Below the pieces are notes generated by a model. That model did no database searches, was not told the DNA's origin, and saw only the letters and a program-made list of their open reading frames with translations. A program made the translations under genes and the position numbers. A stretch of DNA of 17,040 nt from Flavobacteriia bacterium (lineage in GTDB: Bacteria > Bacteroidota > Bacteroidia > Flavobacteriales_D > Crocinitomicaceae), in contig RFQF01000016.1 of the NCBI GenBank assembly GCA_009925805.1, forward strand, positions 1 to 17,040, in the 5' to 3' direction. Positions 8,153-14,478 of this stretch are shown in pieces; the first letter of the stretch is position 1; the number at the start of each line of letters is the position of its first letter.

Positions 8153-9952
8153 ATGGAAATTCGCAACATTGCCATCATTGCCCACGTCGACCACGGAAAA
8201 ACGACCCTCGTGGATAAAATAATAGACGCGGGATCCTTCCTCAATGAACGTGAACGCCCAACCGGTGAACTGATCCTTGATAACAATGACCTGGAACGTG
8301 AACGGGGAATCACCATTGTTTCCAAAAACGTTTCGGTTACCTATAAGGGAACTAAAATCAACATCATTGACACCCCAGGTCACGCCGATTTTGGCGGGGA
8401 AGTAGAACGGGTGTTAAACATGGCGGATGGAGTATGTTTGCTCGTAGATGCTTTTGAAGGTCCTATGCCGCAGACGCGATTTGTTCTTGGAAAGGCACTT
8501 TCGATGGGGATAAAGCCCTTGTTGGTCATCAATAAAGTGGATAAGGAAAATTGTACGCCCGAGGAAGTTCATGAAAAAGTATTTGAATTAATGTTCGAAT
8601 TAGATGCCACAGAAGAGCAACTGGATTTCCCTACCATCTACGGTTCCGCCAAAAATGGCTGGATGTCGGAAGATTGGAAGCAACCCACCGAGAGCATTGC
8701 GCCGCTTCTGGATAGAATTTTGGCCTATTTTAAACCGAAGCCCATTCCCGAAGGAAACACCCAGTTTTTAATTACTTCCTTGGATTATTCAACCTATGTA
8801 GGTCGAATAGCCATTGGACGTTTAAGCCGTGGCACCTTGCAAGAAAACCAAACCATTCAACTTTCCAAAAGAGACGGTACGTTGCAACGGCATAAAATCA
8901 AAGAAGTCTTTGTTTTTGAGGGCCTTGAACGCAAAAAAGTTACGGAGGTCACTCCCGGAGATATATGTGCATTAACCGGTATTGAAGGATTCGAGATTGG
9001 AGATTCGGTATGCGATGACGAGCAACCGGAACCGCTTGCAGCGATTAAGTTGGATGAGCCAACCATGTCCATGCTTTTTACCATCAACGATTCACCGTTC
9101 TTTGGTAAAGAAGGGAAATTTGTTACATCGCGCCATATACAAGAGCGATTGATTAAAGAATTAGAGAAAAATTTGGCGCTTCGCGTGATGGAAACCGATA
9201 AAGCGGACCGTTGGGTAGTGCACGGTCGAGGGGTATTGCATTTGTCCGTCTTGATTGAAACCATGCGTCGAGAAGGGTATGAACTGCAAGTAGGGCAGCC
9301 CCAAGTTATTTTCAAAGAAATCGATGGTCATCGTCATGAACCGGTAGAAGAATTAACCATCGACTTGCCGGAAGAATTTGGGGGGACGGCGGTAGAGGCA
9401 GTGTCGAAACGAAAAGGCGAATTAACCTCGATGGAACCCAAAGGAAATCGTATGATAATTCAATTCCTGATTCCTTCTCGAGGCATCATTGGGCTGCGTA
9501 GTTATTTGCTCACACAAACGGCAGGGGAGGCTATTGTTACCCATCGCTTCTTAGAATATCAAACGTTCAAAGGAGAAATTCCAGGACGGCAAAACGGTTC
9601 CTTGATTTCTTTGGAACAAGGAACGGCTATCCCATATTCCATTAATAACCTTCAGGAACGAGGTCGTTTTTTCATCAATCCCAACGAGGATATCTATGAA
9701 GGACAAGTAATTGGGGAAAATGCGAGGGCAGGGGATATGGTGGTTAACGTTACGAAAACGAAAAAACTAACCAACATGCGGGCCTCGGGATCCGATGATA
9801 AGGTGAAGATTATACCGGCTAAAATCATGAGCTTGGAAGAAACCTTGGAGTACATTCAACAAGACGAACTCGTGGAAATTACCCCAAAAAATTTGAGAAT
9901 TCGCAAGATATTCTTAAAAGAATCTGATCGAAGAAGGGGTTCCCGAGATTAG
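8153..9952 (+). CDS. typA: Translational GTPase TypA/BipA
   Basis: TypA (BipA) is a ribosome-binding GTPase related to EF-G and LepA, linked to 50S assembly and stress or low-temperature growth. The 599-residue length is close to the 607 of E. coli. The GTPase domain shows G1 (AHVDHGKTT, residues 10-18), the switch I region (ERGITIVSKN), G3 (DTPGH, 73-77), G4 (NKVD, 127-130) and G5 (SAKNGW). Domain II, an EF-G domain III-like segment and the TypA-specific C-terminal part (SRGIIGLRS, LEYQTFKGEIPGRQNGSLIS, IYEGQVIGENARAGDMVVN) follow. Translation starts 12 bases after the helicase stop, which pairs two RNA/ribosome functions in one operon. Its stop codon overlaps that of the converging permease gene by two bases. 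Identification is secure. Confidence 0.97.
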   Translation: MEIRNIAIIAHVDHGKTTLVDKIIDAGSFLNERERPTGELILDNNDLERERGITIVSKNVSVTYKGTKINIIDTPGHADFGGEVERVLNMADGVCLLVDAFEGPMPQTRFVLGKALSMGIKPLLVINKVDKENCTPEEVHEKVFELMFELDATEEQLDFPTIYGSAKNGWMSEDWKQPTESIAPLLDRILAYFKPKPIPEGNTQFLITSLDYSTYVGRIAIGRLSRGTLQENQTIQLSKRDGTLQRHKIKEVFVFEGLERKKVTEVTPGDICALTGIEGFEIGDSVCDDEQPEPLAAIKLDEPTMSMLFTINDSPFFGKEGKFVTSRHIQERLIKELEKNLALRVMETDKADRWVVHGRGVLHLSVLIETMRREGYELQVGQPQVIFKEIDGHRHEPVEELTIDLPEEFGGTAVEAVSKRKGELTSMEPKGNRMIIQFLIPSRGIIGLRSYLLTQTAGEAIVTHRFLEYQTFKGEIPGRQNGSLISLEQGTAIPYSINNLQERGRFFINPNEDIYEGQVIGENARAGDMVVNVTKTKKLTNMRASGSDDKVKIIPAKIMSLEETLEYIQQDELVEITPKNLRIRKIFLKESDRRRGSRD

Positions 9953-11010
9953 TTAAATCGAATCGTTTTTATGGGATTTACCCTCGAAATGATGTAGCTC
10001 GGAACCATTAAGGCGAGGATGCAAACAACGAAAGTTCCAATATTCAGCAACACGATGGTGGTCCAAGAAAGTTCCATAGGCACTTCACTTAAGTAATACA
10101 CTTCCGGATTTAAGCGAAGAATACCAGTGCTTTTTTGTAAAAAATAAAGCGCCAACGCAGCGATATTTCCAAAGAGTAGGCCTCGAAAAATTAAATATCC
10201 TGCTTGAATTAAAAATATCCTTCGAAGGGCAGCATTTCCCGCTCCCATCGTTTTCATAAGTCCAATGAAATTGGACCGCACGATAATCAGAATTAGCAGG
10301 GCTGACCCCATGTTAATGATGCCAATCAACAGCATTAACGTGACAATGATTTGAACGTTAATATCTAAAAACGCGAGCCATTTGAAAAGATCCTGTTCCA
10401 AATCAAAGATGCTTATCACTTTTACTAATTCCTGTTCTTCCGTGGGAATTAACTCAATGCGTTTCTTTAAGGATTTTAGGGTGTTATCCACTTGGTACCA
10501 ATCCTTGGTTCGAATCTCGTATCCTGAAATAAAACGCTCAGAAGTACCTGTTCCGCCCTGTAGTTCTATCTTGAAAATACGTTCTTTTTCCTTAGAAATT
10601 GGCATATAGTACAAATACGTGTTGTCTGAGGTTGAGAGACTTTCTTTATGAAATTCTGGTTCAGTTACAGCAGTATCACCTACCAACGCAAGGTGAATGC
10701 TATGCATGTCGACCTGTGTCAGCTGACCATTATTTAGCTGAAACACCTTAACCGTCAAGGAAGTATCTTGGACATTGGGAGAAACAAGTTGACCACCATA
10801 AGTACCAGGTCCTTTACCCCAATCGAAAACTAAGGGCTGGGATTGGCCTTGTAAGGATAAAATGACCGGAATCTTTTGGTTTACCAAGGAATCACCAACT
10901 TCTAACTGACCTGAGAGACCCCAATCGTTGAGTTTTTGAATAATACGAATATCACATAGGGCTAATTTAGCATCGTAATCTTCGAATCCTGTTTCATAAA
11001 TGGCGACCAC
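9949..11010 (-). CDS. ABC transporter permease, LolC/LolE type, C-terminal part (separated by frameshift)
   Basis: This is the downstream part of an FtsX/LolC/LolE-family permease, an inner-membrane subunit of a lipoprotein-release-type ABC transporter. The frame begins within the end of the periplasmic domain (VVAIYETGFEDYDAKLALCDI is a family hallmark) and ends with three membrane helices (VQIIVTLMLLIGIINMGSAL, IFRGLLFGNIAALALYFL, IVLLNIGTFVVCILALMVP) and the typical RVNPIKTIRFN terminus. The codons upstream of the formal GTG start at 11010 stay open and read KNSPVTRNFK, which joins this frame to the N-terminal part; an independent start is therefore unlikely. Between the IIQKLNDW and ISGYEIRTKDW segments (about 10531-10920) there are about 130 residues that I do not expect in ordinary family members. 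The ATPase partner is not in the window. Family assignment is confident. Confidence 0.88.
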   Translation of the reverse strand: MVAIYETGFEDYDAKLALCDIRIIQKLNDWGLSGQLEVGDSLVNQKIPVILSLQGQSQPLVFDWGKGPGTYGGQLVSPNVQDTSLTVKVFQLNNGQLTQVDMHSIHLALVGDTAVTEPEFHKESLSTSDNTYLYYMPISKEKERIFKIELQGGTGTSERFISGYEIRTKDWYQVDNTLKSLKKRIELIPTEEQELVKVISIFDLEQDLFKWLAFLDINVQIIVTLMLLIGIINMGSALLILIIVRSNFIGLMKTMGAGNAALRRIFLIQAGYLIFRGLLFGNIAALALYFLQKSTGILRLNPEVYYLSEVPMELSWTTIVLLNIGTFVVCILALMVPSYIISRVNPIKTIRFN

Positions 11011-11579
11011 CTTGAAATTGCGAGTAACAGGGCTGTTTTTACGAAAAGGGCAGAAACTTCGTCATTTAGGGTCAAGTGTAATTGCCGACAGATTTTCGCC
11101 GAGAGGATGATCCCATCGGAAGGCTCCCGAGAAGTGAACGAAGGAATGGCACCTGAAATCAGATGTTCCTGAAGAAATGATCGATCAAACGAAGCGTCGA
11201 TGCCTTTGAAAACCAAGCCAAAAAGATCCTGCACTTTGTTTTTTGCTTGAATCATCCCTGGCTTATAAGCTACTGGATTAAAACCGGCAACATCCGGATG
11301 TTCTTGAATCGCATGTTCAACGGCCATAGAACGCTGAATAGGGTCGGCTTCGTAAAAATCCGCATTATTGGCGTTTTGGATGAATAATGGTGCCGAAAAG
11401 CCCGTAACTTTTCGACGAATTTCGTTCTTAAAGCCTGTGACCACGGCAAAAGTGAGCAGGTTAACAACAATCGAAAGTGAAATACTAATTACTGCGATCC
11501 TTAATATGGGACGGGAAACTTTTATACCTTGCGATTGATTAGGTAAGATGCGTTTAGCTATGAAAAATTCAAACTCCAA
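10962..11579 (-). CDS. ABC transporter permease, LolC/LolE type, N-terminal part (ends after frameshift)
   Basis: This frame encodes the first part of the same permease: the amphipathic start EFEFFIAKR, one membrane helix (ILRIAVISISLSIVVNLLTFAVV), the FKNEIRRKVTGFSAP connector and the first half of the periplasmic domain. I place the start at the TTG at 11579, because MEFEFFIAKR aligns with the MNFEYFIAKR-type start of flavobacterial homologues as I remember them, and an exact TAnnTTTG box lies just upstream. An ATG at 11597 would add six residues. After VSALFV the family sequence is lost and the frame runs through about 25 unrelated residues to a stop at 10962. The correct continuation lies in another frame, restored if one A is added to the run at 11036-11040. 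So the gene is broken, is shifted during translation, or contains a sequencing error. Confidence 0.8.
   Translation of the reverse strand: MEFEFFIAKRILPNQSQGIKVSRPILRIAVISISLSIVVNLLTFAVVTGFKNEIRRKVTGFSAPLFIQNANNADFYEADPIQRSMAVEHAIQEHPDVAGFNPVAYKPGMIQAKNKVQDLFGLVFKGIDASFDRSFLQEHLISGAIPSFTSREPSDGIILSAKICRQLHLTLNDEVSALFVKTALLLAISRWSPFMKQDSKITMLN
11036..11040 (-). other. Frameshift position within the ABC permease gene
   Basis: On the coding strand the sequence reads GTAAAAACAGCC. In the upstream frame this gives V-K-T-A, which departs from the family. One extra A in the five-base A-run gives V-K-N-S-P-V-T-R-N-F-K-V-V-A-I-Y-E, which continues smoothly into the conserved C-terminal part. Homopolymer runs are common sites of sequencing error. 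A backward slip of one base by the AAA-decoding tRNA would give the same protein. Confidence 0.8.
11555..11562 (+). promoter_or_regulatory. Weak candidate promoter for the muramidase gene
   Basis: TAGCTATG differs by one base from TAnnTTTG. A TTG at 11535-11537 lies 17 bases upstream, within the range reported for Bacteroidota -33/-7 spacing. It lies inside the permease coding region and would serve the ATG at 11596. The match is imperfect and short boxes occur often by chance. Confidence 0.25.
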
Positions 11580-11595
11580 GCGTCGGTTTATTTGC

Positions 11596-12792
11596 ATGCA
11601 AAAGTACATTAAATTGTGGCATATCTTAGGAATTGTAATCGTATGCAGCATCTCCATTTCAGTATCTAATAGTGCTAAAAAAAATACAATTTCAGGGCCT
11701 GTAATTCCAGGGGCATATCGACTGGATCAATACATCGATAGCTTGAAAGGGAAAAATGTGGCCATTGTTGCGAACCCCACTTCCATGCTACAAAAAACCC
11801 ATCTTGTAGATACGTTATTGTCAAGGGGAATTTCAATCAACAAGATATTTGCCCCAGAACATGGATTTCGTGGGGACGGGGATGCAGGCGAGCACATACA
11901 TAGTGGGCTCGATGAAAAAACAGGTATTTCGATTGTGTCGTTGTACGGAAATCACAAAAAACCAACTCCCGAGGATCTCCAAGGCATTCAAAGCGTAGTG
12001 TTTGATATTCAGGACGTTGGTGTTCGGTTTTATACGTACCTGTCTACCTTGCATTATGTAATGGAGGCTTGCGCAGAGCAACATATTCCTTTGATTGTAT
12101 TGGATCGCCCTAACCCGAACGGTCATTACCTGGATGGCCCCATACTTCAACCTGAATTTAAATCGTTCGTTGGTCTGCATCCGGTTCCGATAGTGTATGG
12201 AATGACGATCGGAGAATATGCTCGAATGATCAACGGAGAAGGTTGGTTGAACTCGGGGGTAAAGTGTCAATTAAGCGTGGTTCCATTGTTGAATTACTCC
12301 CATAAATTACCCTACAGTCTTCCTGTTCCTCCATCTCCAAATTTACGTTCTGATTTGTCCATTGCGTTATATCCAAGTTTATGTTTATTTGAAGCGACAA
12401 CTGTCAGCGTAGGCCGAGGAACCGATAGTCCCTTTGAAATATACGGTCACCCACGTTTCCCGAAAGGAGATTTTGAATTTACCCCAAAAATGCAACCCGG
12501 TGCAAAAAACCCCCCTCAATTAAACAAGGTCTGTGGGGGAGTTGATTTACGCAAGGCGATAAAAGTCAGGAATTACGAATTGAATTTAAGCTATCTGACG
12601 CATGCGCGCGATTTGTTGGCAGACTCCGCAGTGTTCATCAATCAAAATTCGTTTTTTAACCGCTTGGCTGGCAATTCACAGCTTAAAGAGCAACTGTACA
12701 ACGGTTGGGGGGCAAAGGAAATACGCGCAAGCTGGGCAAAGGATTTGGAAGCCTTTAAAAAAATTCGAGCGAAATACTTGATTTACCCTTGA
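11596..12792 (+). CDS. Exported DUF1343 protein, NamZ-type exo-beta-N-acetylmuramidase
   Basis: The protein belongs to DUF1343, the family containing NamZ (GH171), which removes terminal N-acetylmuramic acid from peptidoglycan fragments. I start it at the ATG at 11596, giving 398 residues with a basic n-region and a hydrophobic core (LWHILGIVIVCSISISVS), an export signal or N-terminal anchor, followed by a short polar linker. In-frame ATGs at 11548 and 11560 would lengthen it and overlap the divergent permease. Family hallmarks follow in order: VAIVANPTS, FAPEHGFRGDGDAGEH, VFDIQDVGVRFYTYLSTL, VLDRPNPNGHYLDGPIL, GMTIGEYARMINGEGW, PPSPNLRS, and LFEATTVSVGRGTDSPFEIYGHP. The role is probably periplasmic muropeptide recycling or scavenging. 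The 3' end overlaps that of purE by 10 bases on opposite strands. Family membership is secure; the enzymatic role is inferred from characterised members. Confidence 0.92.
   Translation: MQKYIKLWHILGIVIVCSISISVSNSAKKNTISGPVIPGAYRLDQYIDSLKGKNVAIVANPTSMLQKTHLVDTLLSRGISINKIFAPEHGFRGDGDAGEHIHSGLDEKTGISIVSLYGNHKKPTPEDLQGIQSVVFDIQDVGVRFYTYLSTLHYVMEACAEQHIPLIVLDRPNPNGHYLDGPILQPEFKSFVGLHPVPIVYGMTIGEYARMINGEGWLNSGVKCQLSVVPLLNYSHKLPYSLPVPPSPNLRSDLSIALYPSLCLFEATTVSVGRGTDSPFEIYGHPRFPKGDFEFTPKMQPGAKNPPQLNKVCGGVDLRKAIKVRNYELNLSYLTHARDLLADSAVFINQNSFFNRLAGNSQLKEQLYNGWGAKEIRASWAKDLEAFKKIRAKYLIYP
11599..11606 (-). promoter_or_regulatory. Putative -7 box for the ABC permease gene
   Basis: Read leftward this is TACTTTTG, an exact TAnnTTTG match. 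It lies 20 bases upstream of the TTG start at 11579 but only 2 bases from the alternative ATG at 11597, so it favours the TTG start. It falls within the first codons of the divergent muramidase gene. I see no matching -33 TTG at the usual distance. Confidence 0.4.
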
Positions 12793-13280
12793 TTCACTTG
12801 GCGTTGACTGATTTCCACATCCTCCTTCATGGATTCCGTGAATTCAACGAGTTTTTGCGTTAGTTCAGGATGTACAATGCTCAGGATGCGAATCGCAAGA
12901 ATGCCGGCATTTTTTCCCCCGTTTAGGGCTACAGTAGCTACTGGAATCCCCTTAGGCATTTGAAGAATGCTAAGTATACTGTCCCAACCATCCAGCGAAT
13001 TACTGGATTTAATCGGAACACCAATAACGGGGAGCGTAGTGAGCGATGCAACCATTCCAGGTAAATGGGCAGCTCCTCCCGCACCGGCAATAATGATATG
13101 GATTCCTTGATCACGTGCGCTTTTTGCAAAATCCATCATTTTCTCCGGAGTGCGATGTGCTGATACTACTTCGACATGTATTTCAACTCCCATACTCCTT
13201 ACAAAAGATTCGGCTTCTTGCATAACGGGATAATCGCTGGCGCTTCCCATAATTATAGCGACTTTAGGATTCATGCGCAT
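12783..13280 (-). CDS. purE: N5-carboxyaminoimidazole ribonucleotide mutase
   Basis: PurE converts N5-carboxyaminoimidazole ribonucleotide to 4-carboxyaminoimidazole ribonucleotide in purine synthesis. The 165-residue length is normal. Family motifs are clear: IIMGSASDYPVM near the N-terminus (phosphate-binding loop), SAHRTP (residues 40-45) and GAGGAAHLPGM (66-76), the last carrying the histidine of the class I active site. The class I form needs PurK upstream in the pathway; purK is not in this window. Two in-frame ATGs are possible, 13280 and 13274, and both lie inside the 3' end of tatA, an overlap of 17 or 11 bases that suggests translational coupling. The 3' end overlaps the converging muramidase gene by 10 bases. 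Confidence 0.95.
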   Translation of the reverse strand: MRMNPKVAIIMGSASDYPVMQEAESFVRSMGVEIHVEVVSAHRTPEKMMDFAKSARDQGIHIIIAGAGGAAHLPGMVASLTTLPVIGVPIKSSNSLDGWDSILSILQMPKGIPVATVALNGGKNAGILAIRILSIVHPELTQKLVEFTESMKEDVEISQRQVNQG

Positions 13281-13680
13281 TTTCCGAGGGTTTTTTGGAG
13301 GGCAATTGAGGGGTTACGGCGGATTTTTGGTTGTCTCCATCCCCTGGGGCAGGTGCATTGTTGGATTTATCTCCGGAGCCCCTACCAAAATGAACCGTAT
13401 TATCAATGCCGGAAAGCGTTTGATCTAAGGGTTCAAGTATCGCTTGTTCTTCCTCCTTCAGGAAGGAACTTAGGTTTAAGTCTTTTTTAACGTCAACGCC
13501 CGCTTTTTTGATTTCATCCTTAAGTTCATCGGACGCGTTTCGAATGGAATAGATGGCACGTCCAATGGTTTTTGCAATACTCGGAATACTTTTCGGACCG
13601 AAAAAGATCAGAACAATCAAAAATATTAAGACTACTTCGCTGCCTCCAACGTCGTTAAAAAGTAAAAATGGAGTACTCAT
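13264..13680 (-). CDS. tatA: Twin-arginine translocase subunit, TatA/TatE family
   Basis: TatA-type proteins form the pore-like part of the Tat system, which exports folded proteins across the inner membrane together with TatC. The 138-residue protein has the family layout: a short N-terminal segment, one membrane helix (SEVVLIFLIVLIFF, about residues 14-27), the FGPK hinge, and an amphipathic helix (IPSIAKTIGRAIYSIRNASDELKDEI). A long, polar, Pro/Gly/Ser-rich cytoplasmic tail follows, longer than in minimal TatA but common in Bacteroidota homologues as I recall. TatA and TatB functions cannot be separated from sequence alone. tatC is not adjacent. The gene sits between a short-chain dehydrogenase (21-base gap upstream) and purE (overlapping downstream), on one probable transcript. 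Confidence 0.9.
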   Translation of the reverse strand: MSTPFLLFNDVGGSEVVLIFLIVLIFFGPKSIPSIAKTIGRAIYSIRNASDELKDEIKKAGVDVKKDLNLSSFLKEEEQAILEPLDQTLSGIDNTVHFGRGSGDKSNNAPAPGDGDNQKSAVTPQLPSKKPSENAHES

Positions 13681-13688
13681 GAATACTA

Positions 13689-13696
13689 CAAAAATA
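13689..13696 (-). promoter_or_regulatory. Possible internal promoter -7 box upstream of tatA
   Basis: Read leftward this is TATTTTTG, an exact match to TAnnTTTG, in the 21-base gap between the dehydrogenase stop and the tatA ATG at 13680. If used, the leader would be only a few bases. There is no convincing -33 element, and the AT-rich gap makes a chance match plausible. Confidence 0.25.
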
Positions 13697-13701
13697 CAAC
13701 A

Positions 13702-14475
13702 TTATTTCGATTGCATTTTCTCCACTACGTTCATAACCATAGCGTCAGGTAGGAAGGGGCCAAAAACCTTGATGAGCAACGTATAACTGAATTCGCTGAT
13801 TTTGATACGTTTCCCTTGCATCATTGCCCGGTAACCTTTCATTGCTGTACTGTGCGCATCGGAACCATTCGCAAACATTTTCGAATTACCCATACCAGCC
13901 GCTACATCAAACTCCGTTTTAACTGGACCAGGACAAAGCGCTGTAACCGTAATTGGGGTTTTACGCAATTCGTAGGAAGTCGCCTTGGTTAAGGATACGA
14001 CGAAGGCCTTGGTGGCAAAATACGTGGCTTGCAACGGTCCTGGAATGAATCCTGCAGTGCTTGCCGTATTGAGTATTTTTCCCTCGTTTTGCTTTAGCAT
14101 TTCAGGTAGATAAGCATGCATGAACCGAGTCAATGCTTGCACGTTCACATCAATCATCATGGCGTCATTTTCCGCAGTACGTTCAGCAAATTTACCCCAA
14201 CCTCCAAAACCGGCATTATTGAAAAGATAATTGATAAAAATGCCTTCTTGTTGGGTTTGATCAATCACATGGTTGACCCCTTCCAACGTGGAAATATCTG
14301 CAGCAACGACCCAAACACGTACCTTAAAACTTTCCTGAAGCTCTTTGGAAAGTTGCTCAAGCCGGTCCAACCTGCGGGCGACCAATACGACGTTGTTTCC
14401 TTTTGAGGAATGAATTTTTGCGAGCTCCCAACCAATTCCACTGGAAGCGCCTGTAACCAATCCTGCTTTGATCAT
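13702..14475 (-). CDS. Short-chain dehydrogenase/reductase (SDR), classical type
   Basis: This 257-residue protein is an NAD(P)-dependent oxidoreductase with a Rossmann fold. It shows the nucleotide-binding TGASSGIG motif (residues 8-15), an R-rich stretch after beta-2 (VARRLDRLEQL) that suggests NADPH preference, AADIS near residue 60, the structural NNAG (86-89), the catalytic Ser139 in NTASTAG, and Tyr152/Lys156 in YFATK. CPGPVKTEF (181-189) follows as expected. The C-terminal region (RAMMQGKRIKISEFSYTLLIKVFGPFLP) resembles the DltE/YqjQ-like SDR subgroup often labelled 'SDR family oxidoreductase'. The substrate cannot be assigned. It starts 3 bases after the stop codon of the large adhesin gene and is likely cotranscribed with it. 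Class is certain, role unknown. Confidence 0.92.
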   Translation of the reverse strand: MIKAGLVTGASSGIGWELAKIHSSKGNNVVLVARRLDRLEQLSKELQESFKVRVWVVAADISTLEGVNHVIDQTQQEGIFINYLFNNAGFGGWGKFAERTAENDAMMIDVNVQALTRFMHAYLPEMLKQNEGKILNTASTAGFIPGPLQATYFATKAFVVSLTKATSYELRKTPITVTALCPGPVKTEFDVAAGMGNSKMFANGSDAHSTAMKGYRAMMQGKRIKISEFSYTLLIKVFGPFLPDAMVMNVVEKMQSK

Positions 14476-14478
14476 AAT

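Noticed and set aside
7696..8325. Leftward open frame of 209 codons antisense to the helicase/typA junction
   Set aside because: The translation is rich in Ser, Arg and Pro and resembles no protein family. It runs opposite two well-supported genes, so it is an antisense shadow.
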